The translations under genes were made by a program, and so were the position numbers. A DNA stretch of 64,000 bases from positions 1 through 64,000 of the forward strand of contig NZ_BQHW01000002.1 of the NCBI RefSeq assembly GCF_021602025.1, read 5' to 3'. The stretch comes from Pseudomonas ceruminis. GTDB lineage: Bacteria > Pseudomonadota > Gammaproteobacteria > Pseudomonadales > Pseudomonadaceae. How positions within the stretch are numbered: position 1 is the first letter of the stretch; each line of letters begins with the position of its first letter. Below the pieces are notes generated by a model. It did not search any database, was not told the origin of the DNA, and saw nothing but the letters and a program-made list of their open reading frames with translations. This document shows positions 18,671 to 27,990 of this stretch, piece after piece.

Positions 18671-19902
18671 TGAACCGCATGCACCTCAAATCAGCTGCGT
18701 GGTTGGCGACCCTCGCCCTGCCCGCGCCGGCCCTGGCCGACTTCATCGCCGACAGCCATGCACGGCTGGACCTGCGCAACCATTACATCAACCGCGACTT
18801 TCGCCAGAGCAACGCCCCCCAGGCCAAGGCCGAGGAATGGGCCCAGGGCTTCACCGCCCGCGTGGAGTCCGGGTTCACCGAAGGGCCGGTAGGCTTCGGC
18901 GTGGACGCCATGGGCCAGTTGGGCATCAAACTCGACGCCAGCCGCGACCGGCGCAACACTGGCCTGTTGCCGTTTGGCCCCAACAGCCTCGAGCCGGTCG
19001 ACGACTACAGTGAGCTGGGCCTGACCGGCAAACTGCGGGTGGCGAAAAGCACCTTGCGCCTGGGCACCCTGCAACCGATCCTGCCAGTGGTGGTGTACAA
19101 CGACACCCGGCTGCTGGCCTCAACCTTCCAGGGCGGCCAATTGACCAGCCAGGACATCGACGGCCTCACCTTCAATGCCGGGCGCCTGAGCAAAGCCAAC
19201 CTGCGCGATTCATCCGGCCGCGACGACATGGGCTACGGTGCCGCCACCAGCGACCACCTTGATTTTGCCGGCGGCAGCTACGCGATCACCCCGCAGACCA
19301 GCGTCAGCTACTACTACGCCAAGCTCCAGGACATCTACCGCCAGCAGTTCGTCGGCCTGGTCGACACGCGCCCGCTGGGTGAAGGCCTGAGCCTGCGCAG
19401 CGACCTGCGCTACTTCGACAGCCGCAACGACGGTGCCGAGCGCGCCGGCACTATCGACAACCGCAACTTCAACGCCCTGTTCACCCTCGGCGTGAAGGCC
19501 CATAAATTCACCGCCACCTGGCAGCAGATGTCCGGCGCCAGCGCCTTTCCATTCGTCAACGGCGGCGACCCGTTCACCGTCAACCTGGTGACCTACAACA
19601 CCTTCACCCGCGCGGGGCTCGATTCGTGGCAACTGCGCTACGACTACGACTTCGTTGCCCTGGGCATCCCAGGCCTGAGCTTCATGACCCGCTACACCGA
19701 TGGCCGCCATGCCGAAACCGCCATCGTCAGCAATGGCCGTGAGCGCGAGCGTGATACCGACCTCACCTACGTCATCCAGAGCGGCCCGTTCAAGGACGTG
19801 AGCCTGCGCTGGCGCAACGTCACCTTTCGCTCCGGCAACGGGCTGACCAACGCCGTGGACGAAAACCGCCTGATCATCGGTTACACCCTGGCGCTGTGGT
19901 AA
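18670..19902 (+). CDS. phaK: OprD-family outer-membrane porin, phenylacetate-associated (PhaK-like)
   Basis: 410-aa porin with a signal peptide ending ALPAPALA before ADFIADSHARLDLRNHYINRD, the typical N-terminus of mature OprD-family channels. Alternating beta-strand sequence continues to the C-terminal LIIGYTLALW, an outer-membrane-protein ending. It probably admits phenylacetate. The start is uncertain: 18670 gives a normal signal peptide but no ribosome binding site, and ATG 18652 or 18679 are alternatives. It lies 27 nt after the permease and 24 nt before paaZ. Confidence 0.88.
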   Translation: MNRMHLKSAAWLATLALPAPALADFIADSHARLDLRNHYINRDFRQSNAPQAKAEEWAQGFTARVESGFTEGPVGFGVDAMGQLGIKLDASRDRRNTGLLPFGPNSLEPVDDYSELGLTGKLRVAKSTLRLGTLQPILPVVVYNDTRLLASTFQGGQLTSQDIDGLTFNAGRLSKANLRDSSGRDDMGYGAATSDHLDFAGGSYAITPQTSVSYYYAKLQDIYRQQFVGLVDTRPLGEGLSLRSDLRYFDSRNDGAERAGTIDNRNFNALFTLGVKAHKFTATWQQMSGASAFPFVNGGDPFTVNLVTYNTFTRAGLDSWQLRYDYDFVALGIPGLSFMTRYTDGRHAETAIVSNGRERERDTDLTYVIQSGPFKDVSLRWRNVTFRSGNGLTNAVDENRLIIGYTLALW

Positions 19903-19926
19903 CAGCGCCCTTTACAGGAGAACAGC

Positions 19927-21978
19927 ATGTCTGACGCCCCCACCCTGCAGAGCTTCATCGCCGGCCGCTGGATCGGCCAGCACGGCGCCCAGGCCCTGCG
20001 CAGTGCCCTCGACGGCCATGTATTGGCCTACAGCCATGAAGAGCGCCCGGACTTTGCCGAAGCCGTGGACTTCGCCCGGGTACGCGGCCTTGCGCAGCTG
20101 ATGGCCATGGACTTCCAGCAGCGAGCCGCCCGCCTGAAGGCCCTGGCGCTGTATCTGGCTGAACGCAAGGAGCAGCTCTACACCCTGTCCCACCACAGTG
20201 GCGCTACCCGCGCCGACAGCTGGATCGACATCGAAGGCGGCAACGCCACGCTGTTTGCCTATGCCGGTATCGGTAGCCGCGAACTGCCCTCGGGCAACCT
20301 GGTGCACGAAGGCCCGGCGATCCCGCTGGGCAAGCAAGGCCATTTCGCCGGTAGTCATATCCTGGTGCCGCGCGCGGGTGTCGCCGTGCACATCAATGCC
20401 TTCAACTTCCCGATCTGGGGCATGCTGGAGAAGTTCGCCCCGACCTTCCTGGCTGGCATGCCCTGCATCGTCAAGCCTGCCACGTCAACCAGCTACCTGA
20501 CCGAAGCCGTGGTGCGCCTGATGCACGCCTCAGGGCTGCTGCCCGAGGGCAGCCTGCAACTGGTGGTCGGCAGCACGGGGGACCTGCTGGACCGCTTGCA
20601 GGGCCAGGATGTGGTGACCTTCACCGGGTCTGCGGACACGGCTGCGAAGCTGCGCGTTACCCCCAACCTGATCCGCCATTCGGTGCCGTTCACCGCCGAG
20701 GCCGATTCGCTCAACTGCGCCATCCTCGGCCCTGACGTGGCCCCGGACAGCGAAGCGTTCGACCTGTACATCAAGGAGGTGGTGCGTGAAATGACCACCA
20801 AGGCCGGTCAGAAATGCACCGCCATCCGTCGCGCCATCGTCCCCGCCAAGCACCTGGACGCCGTGGCCACACGCCTGCGTGAACGCCTGAGCAACGTGGT
20901 GGTCGGGGACCCGGCGGTGGAAGGTGTGCGCATGGGTGCCCTGGCCTCCCACGACCAGCAGCGTGACGTGGGCGAGCGGGTCCGTGCCCTGCTGGAGAGT
21001 TGCGACCAGCTGTTCGGTGCCAGCGACGGCTTTGCCCCGCGCGGCGAAGGCGTTGCCGAAGGTGCTTTTTTCGCCCCGACCCTGCTTCAGGCCCGTGACC
21101 CGCATGCCGAGGGTGGTGCCCACGATATCGAGGCCTTCGGCCCAGTCAGCACGTTGATGGCCTACCATGACCTTGACGAAGCCCTGGCCCTGGCCGCGCG
21201 TGGCAAGGGCAGCCTGGTGGCGACGTTGGTCACCGCCGACCGTGCCGTGGCAGCCAAGGCGATTCCAGTTGCGGCCGCCTGGCATGGTCGCCTGTTGGTG
21301 CTGGACAGCGAAGCGGCCAAGGAGTCCACCGGCCACGGCTCGCCGCTGCCGCAGCTCAAACACGGCGGCCCTGGCCGCGCTGGGGGTGGCGAGGAGCTCG
21401 GGGGCCTGCGCGCGGTCAAGCATTACCTGCAGCGCGCCGCCGTGCAGGGTTCGCCAAGCATGCTCACCGCCGTGACCGGCGAATATGTCCGCGGCGCCGA
21501 GGTGATCGAGACCCCGGTGCACCCGTTCCGCCGTTACTTCGACGAACTGCGCGTCGGTGAATCGCTGCTGACCCACCGCCGCACGGTGACCGAAGCCGAC
21601 CTGGTCAACTTCGGCTGCCTGTCGGGTGACCATTTCTACATGCACTTCGACGAGATCGCGGCCAAGGCATCGCAGTTCGGCAAACGCATCGCCCACGGCT
21701 ACTTCGTGCTCTCGGCGGCGGCCGGGCTGTTCGTCTCCCCAGGTGCCGGGCCGGTGCTGGCCAACTACGGGCTGGATACCTTGCGCTTCATCAACCCGGT
21801 GGGCATTGGCGACACCATCCAGGCGCGGCTGACGTGCAAGCGCAAGATTGACCAGGGCAAGGCCAGCCCGCTCGGTCAGCCGCAGGGCGTGGTAGCGTGG
21901 GATGTCGAGGTGACCAACCAGCTGGGTGAATTGGTCGCCAGTTACGACATTCTGACCCTGGTGCTCAAGCAGCCCTGA
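19927..21978 (+). CDS. paaZ: PaaZ, oxepin-CoA hydrolase / semialdehyde dehydrogenase
   Basis: 683-aa bifunctional enzyme that opens oxepin-CoA and oxidises the resulting aldehyde with NADP to 3-oxo-5,6-dehydrosuberyl-CoA. The N-terminal aldehyde dehydrogenase domain (1-520) has the binding-fold motif FTGSADTAAKL and catalytic Cys in TTKAGQKCTAIRRAI. The C-terminal MaoC-like (R)-hydratase domain (about 535-680) has GCLSGDHFYMHFDEIAAKAS with the Asp/His pair, then GKRIAHGYF. ACAGGAG lies 6 nt before the ATG. It is the last gene of the catabolon. Confidence 0.94.
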   Translation: MSDAPTLQSFIAGRWIGQHGAQALRSALDGHVLAYSHEERPDFAEAVDFARVRGLAQLMAMDFQQRAARLKALALYLAERKEQLYTLSHHSGATRADSWIDIEGGNATLFAYAGIGSRELPSGNLVHEGPAIPLGKQGHFAGSHILVPRAGVAVHINAFNFPIWGMLEKFAPTFLAGMPCIVKPATSTSYLTEAVVRLMHASGLLPEGSLQLVVGSTGDLLDRLQGQDVVTFTGSADTAAKLRVTPNLIRHSVPFTAEADSLNCAILGPDVAPDSEAFDLYIKEVVREMTTKAGQKCTAIRRAIVPAKHLDAVATRLRERLSNVVVGDPAVEGVRMGALASHDQQRDVGERVRALLESCDQLFGASDGFAPRGEGVAEGAFFAPTLLQARDPHAEGGAHDIEAFGPVSTLMAYHDLDEALALAARGKGSLVATLVTADRAVAAKAIPVAAAWHGRLLVLDSEAAKESTGHGSPLPQLKHGGPGRAGGGEELGGLRAVKHYLQRAAVQGSPSMLTAVTGEYVRGAEVIETPVHPFRRYFDELRVGESLLTHRRTVTEADLVNFGCLSGDHFYMHFDEIAAKASQFGKRIAHGYFVLSAAAGLFVSPGAGPVLANYGLDTLRFINPVGIGDTIQARLTCKRKIDQGKASPLGQPQGVVAWDVEVTNQLGELVASYDILTLVLKQP

Positions 21979-22002
21979 ATGATGGCTTGACGCACTCGCC
22001 CC

Positions 22003-22043
22003 AGCGTCGGCCAGCCATGCCGATTGGCCGGCTGGCCGACGCT
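22003..22043. terminator. Bidirectional terminator between paaZ and the kinase gene
   Basis: AGCGTCGGCCAGCC (22003-22016) and GGCTGGCCGACGCT (22030-22043) are perfect 14-bp inverted repeats around a 13-nt loop, placed between two converging genes. There is no T-tract, so efficiency is uncertain. Confidence 0.6.
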
Positions 22044-22061
22044 GAAGCCCGCACAGGCAAC

Positions 22062-23675
22062 CTAGGCGGCGGGCACTTCCCGCAAGCCGCGCAATGCCGC
22101 CCGCAGTTCCACCGGCCTGACCGGTTTGGACAAAATGGCGATATTGCGCCCTTGCACCAGGGCCTGGATCCTCTCCAGGTCATGCCCGGTCATGATCAGC
22201 GCCGGCACTTCCCAGCCCCGCTGCTCGCGCAAACGGTCGATACAGTCCACGCCGGTCGCTTCCTGGCCCAGGTCGTAATCGGCAACGATCACCTCACACT
22301 GGCTGCTCAGGCCAACCGGTGAACTGTGCGCCTCCACCTCGCAACCCCAACGCTGCAACAATGCCGAGGTGGCGCGCAGCACGTTATGGTCATCTTCCAC
22401 CAGGCACACCCGTAAACCACCAAGCATCGCACTTTGCAGGGCCTGCTGCTCGACACTGACTGCAACCGTTTGCGCCGCCACCCGCGGCAGGCCTTGCAGG
22501 CTCACCGCCGTCCCCCGGCCGAGGCGGGACCGCAAGTACACTTGCACGCCCATCAGCCGCCCTAGCCGCTTGACGATCGACAGCCCCAGGCCGACGCCTT
22601 CGACATCCTTGTCACGTGCGTGGCGCACCCGGTAGAACTCCTCGAACACCAGCGTCTGGTGCTCTTCGCCAATACCCCGCCCCTGGTCGTAGACAACAAT
22701 CGCCAGCCCTTCGCCGTGGCGCCGCACACCAATCAGCAACGGCCGATGGGCCGCATACTTGAAACTGTTGGACAGCACGTTCTGCACCATGGTCGCGAGC
22801 ATCCCGCGGTCGGCGCGCGTCCAGTGGCTGCACGCGCGCAGGCGCATCTGCACCCCGCTCCAACGGGCCGCCTCGGCGTTCTGGCGCAGCAGCTCGGCAA
22901 GGAAATCCCCCAGCGCGAACGTCTCGTACTTCGGTTGCACCCGGCCATTATCCAGCGTGTACAGGTCAAGGATCGAGCGGAACAGCTGCGACACGTTGAG
23001 CAGCGAACGGTCGATACTGTCCACCAGGCGTCGCTCCTGCTCCCCCAGCGGCGCTTCGCGCAGGCACGCGGTGAACAGGCCGATGGAGTGGATCGGTTGC
23101 CGCAGGTCGTGGCTGGCCTGGGCCAGAAAACGCGATTTCTCCTGGGTGGCGGCCATCGCCCGCTCAGATGCCTGGCGCGTGCGCTCCAGCAACAGGTGGG
23201 CGTAGAACGGAATCACCGTACTGGTGGTCAATAGCATCAGCACCATGTACGGGTTGGCCTGCCAGTAGGGGTTGAGGCGATACACCACCAGCAGCGCGGT
23301 CAGTGCCAGCACCGTGGCAATGGCAAGGTACCGGGTACCGAAGCGCATACCGTTGCCCAGGTTTACCCAGACCATCACGGCATACAGCGGCAGCGCCGAT
23401 TCACCGCCCAGCACCAGACCGAAGCAGGTGCCTGTGTAGTCATGCACGATGCCCAGTACCCGGCGCCAAGGGTAATGGCCTGGCCAGCGAGCGATCGCCT
23501 GGCGCAGGCCGACTGACAGCAGGATGAAACAGAGGATGTAGTAGATGACTGGCAGGTAGTCGGGCAGCGAATGGCCAGGCAGGAAACCTAGAAACACGAT
23601 ATAGGCCAGTGCGCAGCAGGCAACCATGATCCGCAGGTTCGCCTGGTCCAGCTCGTTGTTCTTGTTGAAATCCAT
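22062..23675 (-). CDS. Membrane-bound hybrid sensor histidine kinase
   Basis: 537-aa sensor kinase. About six membrane helices fill residues 15-165. The HisKA box QASHDLRQPIHSIGLF has phospho-acceptor His189. The ATPase follows with VLSNSFKYA (N box), VYDQGRGIG (G1) and EGVGLGLSIVKRL (G2). A C-terminal receiver domain starts at LVEDDHNVLRA and has its acceptor Asp in VADYDLGQE. The ATG at 23675 follows AAGGACGTC; a GTG six codons earlier is possible. It diverges from a NarL-type regulator 115 nt away, its probable partner. The signal is unknown; proximity to the paa genes may be coincidental. Confidence 0.88.
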   Translation of the reverse strand: MDFNKNNELDQANLRIMVACCALAYIVFLGFLPGHSLPDYLPVIYYILCFILLSVGLRQAIARWPGHYPWRRVLGIVHDYTGTCFGLVLGGESALPLYAVMVWVNLGNGMRFGTRYLAIATVLALTALLVVYRLNPYWQANPYMVLMLLTTSTVIPFYAHLLLERTRQASERAMAATQEKSRFLAQASHDLRQPIHSIGLFTACLREAPLGEQERRLVDSIDRSLLNVSQLFRSILDLYTLDNGRVQPKYETFALGDFLAELLRQNAEAARWSGVQMRLRACSHWTRADRGMLATMVQNVLSNSFKYAAHRPLLIGVRRHGEGLAIVVYDQGRGIGEEHQTLVFEEFYRVRHARDKDVEGVGLGLSIVKRLGRLMGVQVYLRSRLGRGTAVSLQGLPRVAAQTVAVSVEQQALQSAMLGGLRVCLVEDDHNVLRATSALLQRWGCEVEAHSSPVGLSSQCEVIVADYDLGQEATGVDCIDRLREQRGWEVPALIMTGHDLERIQALVQGRNIAILSKPVRPVELRAALRGLREVPAA

Positions 23676-23790
23676 GAAGACGTCCTTGTGCACGGGGTCG
23701 CATAACGGCCATCTCGTCGCGACGGCTGCCGTAGTCGGCTGTTAAATTAGCACGACCCGGAAAACGGGCGATCAAAGGGAGTTTCAGAAC

Positions 23791-24405
23791 GTGACGTGTC
23801 GCATCATCGTGGCGGATGACCATCCGCTGTTCAGGGAGGCGATGGTCCGCACCGTGCAGCGGGTATTACCCGATGCGCAGCCGGAAGAAGCCGCAGACCT
23901 GCAGCAGGTCCTGAGCCTGGCCCGTCAGGGCGAGGCGCCAGACACACTGATTCTTGACCTTCGCTTCCCTGGCCTGACCGGTGTCGACCGGTTGGCCGAG
24001 CTGCGCCAGCAACTGCGCCGCACCACCTTGATCATCGTGTCAATGGTCGATGAGCCGGCGCTGATCGAACAGGTCATGGCCAGTGGTGTGGATGGCTTTA
24101 TCGGCAAGAGCATCGCGCCCGACGAGATCGGCGCCGCGATCCTGGCCATTCGTGACGGTGAAGTGTTGGTCAAGTACGCGCCGTCAGGGCTATTGCCGAA
24201 CCTGGGCTGCGACGCCGAGCTTGAACAACTGACCCATCGTCAGCACGAGGTGCTGCGCCTGATCGCTCAGGGCAAGACCAACAAGGAAATTGCCCGGGAC
24301 CTGGACATCTCGCCGTTCACTGTACGCATCCATGTCTCCTCGCTGCTCAAGGCGCTCAACGTCACCACACGCACCGCCGCCGCCGTGAAATACACCGGTA
24401 CCTGA
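23791..24405 (+). CDS. NarL/FixJ-type response regulator
   Basis: 204-aa regulator with an N-terminal receiver (VADDHPLFREAM; acceptor Asp56 in LILDLRFPG) and a C-terminal LuxR-type helix-turn-helix (ELEQLTHRQHEVLRLIAQGK, NKEIARDLDISPFTVRIHV). The start is GTG at 23791 with AAAGGGAG upstream and no ATG alternative. It is transcribed divergently from the hybrid kinase, with which it likely forms a phosphorelay. It resembles the AgmR/ErdR group of pseudomonads that control alcohol and acetate metabolism, but the target genes cannot be read here. Confidence 0.88.
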   Translation: MTCRIIVADDHPLFREAMVRTVQRVLPDAQPEEAADLQQVLSLARQGEAPDTLILDLRFPGLTGVDRLAELRQQLRRTTLIIVSMVDEPALIEQVMASGVDGFIGKSIAPDEIGAAILAIRDGEVLVKYAPSGLLPNLGCDAELEQLTHRQHEVLRLIAQGKTNKEIARDLDISPFTVRIHVSSLLKALNVTTRTAAAVKYTGT

Positions 24406-24490
24406 CACCGTTGGTCGGTATTGGCGCGCGCAGAAAGATCGCCCTGGCTACAGCGCACTCTAATGTGCAAAGGACGCCAAGGAGACTGTG

Positions 24491-24661
24491 ATGAACGAAC
24501 GACTGCAAATGGGCGGCGGTAATGCCCAGGACGACTGGCCCGAGCTGGAGCCTGAACGGCGCAACGATCGGGCGGATGACCCGGATGCCGACCCGAATGT
24601 CACCGATGACGAACAGAACCGCCCTGGAGTCCCTGCCAGCGATCCCGAAGCGGGTGCGTGA
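24491..24661 (+). CDS. Small acidic protein (56 aa), unknown
   Basis: The ATG at 24491 follows AAGGAG with 7-nt spacing. The product, MNERLQMGGGNAQDDWPELE and on, is rich in Asp, Glu and Pro (DRADDPDADPNVTDDEQ) and probably disordered. It has no membrane segment or cysteine. Similar small acidic genes with strong ribosome binding sites occur elsewhere in this window (52589-52762). Real by its ribosome binding site and the terminator-like hairpin after it; function unknown. Confidence 0.65.
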   Translation: MNERLQMGGGNAQDDWPELEPERRNDRADDPDADPNVTDDEQNRPGVPASDPEAGA

Positions 24662-24667
24662 TGTATT

Positions 24668-24689
24668 GGAGCGGGCGCCTGCCCGCTCC
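24668..24689. terminator. Hairpin between converging small genes
   Basis: GGAGCGGGC (24668-24676), loop GCCT, GCCCGCTCC (24681-24689). A 9-bp perfect stem of the kind often found as bidirectional terminators or REP-like units in pseudomonads. No T-tract. Confidence 0.6.
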
Positions 24690-24694
24690 CACAC

Positions 24695-24964
24695 TCAGCC
24701 TATCAACGCCGAGTCGCCTACCGATTGGCTCGGTTTGCTGCCCGATGGCCGCCAATTGACGGCCGTTATTCCATAGCGCTCGGCCATGGGGCGGCTGACT
24801 TTCTTGATTTTTTCTCGGCCAAACTTGGGGATGATGCCAATCCCTGCATCACAGCTTGCCCAGTGCCAAGCCTCGGCATTATCCAGCCGCTCAAGGCGAA
24901 TGATGAAGCTGCGGGGCTCGCCGTGCAGTTGGTAGTCGATGATATACAGCTGGGGGTTAGGCAT
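24695..24964 (-). CDS. DUF6555-like small conserved protein
   Basis: 89-aa soluble protein starting MPNPQLYIIDYQLHGEPRSF. The segment AEAWHWASCDAGIGIIPKFG and the C-terminal RPMAERYGITAVNWR resemble a pseudomonad family of unknown function (DUF6555, from memory). The ATG at 24964 is chosen over the adjacent GTG; GAGGAGGG lies 6 nt upstream. It converges with the small acidic gene across a hairpin. No function can be assigned. Confidence 0.7.
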   Translation of the reverse strand: MPNPQLYIIDYQLHGEPRSFIIRLERLDNAEAWHWASCDAGIGIIPKFGREKIKKVSRPMAERYGITAVNWRPSGSKPSQSVGDSALIG

Positions 24965-25059
24965 CACTCGGCCCTCCTCTTCTCCATGGATGACTCAGTC
25001 ATTGAGTGATGCCTGTCGAGAAGATTCAAAAAATATTGTCGAACAATTGCCCCCGGAGC

Positions 25060-25272
25060 TCACTGCGCCTGGCGGCCTCCCCCATGGCTGTTCTGCCCGC
25101 CCTTGCGCCCGGCCTGGGAGGCCCGCTCACGGTCGTTTGCAAAGTTGCCGCCCGATGCCTGTCCGCCCTTCTGACCCGCACGGGAGGCCCGCTCGCGGTC
25201 GTTGGCAAAGTTGCCTGGGTTGGTTTCCTTGGTGCCGCCTCGTTGCCCGGTCCGTTGTTGATCGCCAGCCAT
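25060..25272 (-). CDS. KGG-repeat stress-induced protein
   Basis: 70-aa hydrophilic protein with two copies of a Con-10/GsiB-like unit: GNFANDRERASRAGQKGGQ at about 20-38 and GNFANDRERASQAGRKGGQ at about 42-60. Such Gly/Lys-rich, hydrophilin-like proteins are induced by desiccation or general stress. The ATG at 25272 follows AAGGAGATACGAC, which sets the start; the open frame upstream is not coding. A one-unit paralogue lies at 43785-43967. Confidence 0.85.
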   Translation of the reverse strand: MAGDQQRTGQRGGTKETNPGNFANDRERASRAGQKGGQASGGNFANDRERASQAGRKGGQNSHGGGRQAQ

Positions 25273-25514
25273 GTCGTATCTCCTTGCGATGGGATGGGTT
25301 GCGCGCATGAAACTGTGCCATGCCTTATTTCGGAGCACGTGTAACAGCGCTCTGCTCAATTCGATTGACGGGGACTGACCGGTGGCACAAAACACTGCGA
25401 GCGCAAATGCTTGTGCAGCGGTTTGCGGGCTCATCTTTTCCATAGTCAACAGAACGTTTGTTGCACCGGCGCGGACAAACCAGATAGAAATCAAGATTCG
25501 CCGCTGGAGCCCGC

Positions 25515-25913
25515 ATGAAGCCAGTCAAACATCGCGCCACCATCATCTGCCGGCATGGCAAGAAGACCCATAAATGGCTGTGGGTGAGAAAGCCCAAGGC
25601 TGCCTGGACCTTACCGGGCGGCAAGATCGAGCCGGGTGAGACACCTCACCAGGCCGCTGCGCGCGAGTTGTGGGAAGAGACCGGCCTGCAGGCCGAGGCG
25701 CTGACCTTTCTGATGCGCTATGAGGCACCAGGGCGCATACACTATGTGTTCGAAGCCGACTTTGCCGATGCCCCCAAGCCCATCGCCCAGCATGAAATTG
25801 CCGACTGCCGCTTTGAACACCTGACGCAGGTGCCAGCCTTGAACAGCGAAATCAAGGCGCTGATCCTGTCGTTGCTTGCCTGTGACCGGGCCATGGCAGC
25901 ATCAGTGCGCTGA
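25515..25913 (+). CDS. Nudix hydrolase
   Basis: 132-aa Nudix protein. The complete Nudix box Gx5Ex7REUxEExGU is seen as GGKIEPGETPHQAAARELWE followed by ETGL (about residues 35-58), with Glu residues for metal binding. Members hydrolyse nucleoside diphosphates linked to other groups; the substrate cannot be told. The N-terminus KPVKHRATIICRHGKKTHKW is basic. It is monocistronic, converging with the ClpP-like gene 14 nt away. Confidence 0.88.
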   Translation: MKPVKHRATIICRHGKKTHKWLWVRKPKAAWTLPGGKIEPGETPHQAAARELWEETGLQAEALTFLMRYEAPGRIHYVFEADFADAPKPIAQHEIADCRFEHLTQVPALNSEIKALILSLLACDRAMAASVR

Positions 25914-25927
25914 TCAGGGCTTGTGCA

Positions 25928-26479
25928 TCATGCATGCACACTCCACTGCGTGACCTGCGCCTCGATCGGCATCTCGTCGATGGCGTGAATCATCCCGCTC
26001 GCCAACGCCTCGTCGGGCCCCAGTATCCGCGGATAAGCCATGAGGTAGCGCGGTACATCCAGGACTTCGCTGCTGCCTTGAGTACGCTCGGCAACGATTT
26101 GCGCATACAGCTGCAGGTCGTAATCCAGGCTCATTGCATATTCCGCCATGCGCGCGTGGTCCACCGAACCATGCAGCGTCCAATGGAACGGATGGAACAG
26201 GAATTTGCTGTGGGTACATGCGGTGCGATGTTCACCGGCCAGGAACAGGATATTGCCCATCGATTCGACGGTGCCCAGGTTGTGCGTATGCACCGCCACC
26301 GGCAGCGCGCGCAGGAAGTTGTAAAGGGTAAAGCCATAGCTGCATTCACCGCCCATCGTGGCGATGTTCAGCTGCAGTGCTTCGGCGCCCTGCTGCAGTG
26401 CCTTGGAACAGGTGTTGATCAGGTTGCCACAGGTCGAGGAGTTGATCGGGCCGGTGAAGTGGATGATGTGTCTGGCCAT
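25928..26479 (-). CDS. ClpP-like serine protease, stand-alone
   Basis: 183-aa protein of the ClpP/crotonase fold. TVESMGNILFLAGEHRTACT corresponds to the ClpP nucleophile region (GQAASMG), with Ser73 as nucleophile. FLFHPFHW carries His96, and VLDVPRYL near 140 may supply the Asp. It is shorter than housekeeping ClpP, lacks its propeptide, and no clpX or clpA is nearby, so it is a secondary ClpP-like protein whose partner is unknown. The ATG at 26479 follows CTGGAGACAAGC. The frame is open upstream to 26698 but overlaps the next gene and is not used. Confidence 0.82.
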   Translation of the reverse strand: MARHIIHFTGPINSSTCGNLINTCSKALQQGAEALQLNIATMGGECSYGFTLYNFLRALPVAVHTHNLGTVESMGNILFLAGEHRTACTHSKFLFHPFHWTLHGSVDHARMAEYAMSLDYDLQLYAQIVAERTQGSSEVLDVPRYLMAYPRILGPDEALASGMIHAIDEMPIEAQVTQWSVHA

Positions 26480-26522
26480 GCTTGTCTCCAGCGTAGGTTC
26501 ATACCCGAGATTGAGCGGGCGT

Positions 26523-26909
26523 TCAGTCCGTCGTCTGGTCCTTGCTGTCGGCGCCTGTCTCACCGTGTTCGCCCATGCGCTGGTACTGCTTGCGCAAGGC
26601 ATGCAGCTCGGCAGGGTCCATGTCCTCGAGGTCGAGCAGGGCCTTGTGCGCGCGGTGGGTGGTTCGCAACAGCTCGTCGATCTTGATGTGCAGCTCATCG
26701 TTGTCCCGGTTCTGGGTGTTCTGGATCAGGAACACCATGAGGAATGTAACGATGGTGGTTGAGGTGTTGATTACCAGTTGCCAGGTGTCGTTGTAATCGA
26801 ACAGCGGCCCGGTGACGGCCCAGACCAGAATCAACAGCAACGCGATGGCGAAGCTCAGCGGGCGGCCACTCCAGTTGGCCAGCCATTGGGCGAAACGGTC
26901 GAATTTCAT
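26523..26909 (-). CDS. Low-affinity iron/copper permease-like membrane protein (PF04120)
   Basis: 128-aa protein with two membrane helices (about 18-36 FAIALLLILVWAVTG and 44-64 LVINTSTTIVTFLMVFLIQ) followed by NTQNRDNDELHIKIDELLR. The NTQNRDxxALxxKxDEL pattern is diagnostic of the family related to yeast Fet4. Transport has not been proven for the short bacterial forms. The ATG at 26909 follows AGAGGAACG. It lies 43 nt upstream of the ClpP-like gene in the same direction, possibly one transcript. Confidence 0.82.
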   Translation of the reverse strand: MKFDRFAQWLANWSGRPLSFAIALLLILVWAVTGPLFDYNDTWQLVINTSTTIVTFLMVFLIQNTQNRDNDELHIKIDELLRTTHRAHKALLDLEDMDPAELHALRKQYQRMGEHGETGADSKDQTTD

Positions 26910-27072
26910 GTCGGCGTTCCTCTGCTGTTTGTCCGCTATGCGGTGGAATCGCCGGCCGCTGCAAAGTTCATTTTGCCAGCGCTGGCCACGCCGCTGGTCA
27001 CTCATGCTGAACCTGCGCGAGCATTCGCCAGTCGCACATCACAAGCTTTGCTGAATCAGAAAAGGAGGCAAT

Positions 27073-27990
27073 GTGAGCGAGATCCGCATCGGCATATCCG
27101 GATGGCGCTACGGCCCCTGGCGCAAGGACTTCTACCCCAAGGGCCTACCCCAGGACAGCGAGCTGGCCTTCGCCTCGCGGGCAGTCAACAGCATTGAGAT
27201 CAATGGCTCGTTCTATAGCCTGCAGACGCCCGACCGCTACCGTGCCTGGCACGCCCAGACGCCGGAGGGTTTCCTGTTTTCGGTAAAAGGCCCGCGCTAC
27301 ATCACCCATGTGCGCCGGCTCAAGGACATCGAGGAGCCGTTGGCCAATTTCTTTGCGTCCGGGCCTTTGCTGCTGGGTGAAAAACTCGGGCCGTTCCTTT
27401 GGCAGTTTCCGCCGAACATGAAGTTCGACGAAGCGCGCTTTGCGCATTTTCTGCAACTGCTGCCGCGTGATCGACAGGCGGCCCGACACTGCGCCAAGGC
27501 CTGTGCAGAACGGCTCAAAGGCAATGGCGGAACGGGCATAGAAGGCAACGCTCCTTTGCGCCATGCCGTGGAAATCCGCAACGATAGTTTTCTGTGTGAT
27601 GCCTTCATCAACCTCTTGCGCCAGCACCATATCGCCCTGGTGGTGGCCGACAGCGCCGGCAAATGGCCGTATGTCGAAGACGTCACTGCCGATTTTGTCT
27701 ACATGCGCCTGCACGGTGACGTGGAGCTTTACAGCAGTGGTTACACGGCGCGTGCCTTGCGCCGCTGGAAGCAGCGCATCCAGTGCTGGAGCGAAGGCAG
27801 CCAGGCCGACGATGCGGCGCTGGTCATTCCCGGGCCGCCGCCGCGACGGGCCTCGCGGGATGTGTACTGCTATTTCGACAACGACCAGAAGGTCCATGCG
27901 CCCTACGATGCCCGCCGCCTGCTGGAAAAAATGAAGCTCGATTACGACCTGGTCACTGAGCCTGGCGTCGAGCCGCAGGTGCAACTGTGA
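27073..27990 (+). CDS. DUF72 family protein (TIM-barrel, YecE-like)
   Basis: 305-aa protein. [21 protein letters not shown] at the N-terminus and the later [34 protein letters not shown] and YMRLHG segments are diagnostic of DUF72. A conserved loop carries the charged pocket, but no activity is established. The start is GTG at 27073, directly after AAAGGAGGCAAT. Its stop overlaps the next GTG start (GTGA), linking it to the ybhP-clsB-ybhN-like set. Confidence 0.88.
   Translation: MSEIRIGISGWRYGPWRKDFYPKGLPQDSELAFASRAVNSIEINGSFYSLQTPDRYRAWHAQTPEGFLFSVKGPRYITHVRRLKDIEEPLANFFASGPLLLGEKLGPFLWQFPPNMKFDEARFAHFLQLLPRDRQAARHCAKACAERLKGNGGTGIEGNAPLRHAVEIRNDSFLCDAFINLLRQHHIALVVADSAGKWPYVEDVTADFVYMRLHGDVELYSSGYTARALRRWKQRIQCWSEGSQADDAALVIPGPPPRRASRDVYCYFDNDQKVHAPYDARRLLEKMKLDYDLVTEPGVEPQVQL

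Noticed and set aside
26480-26698. N-terminal extension of the ClpP-like protein
   Set aside because: It overlaps the Fet4-like gene in another frame, while a good ribosome binding site precedes the ATG at 26479.
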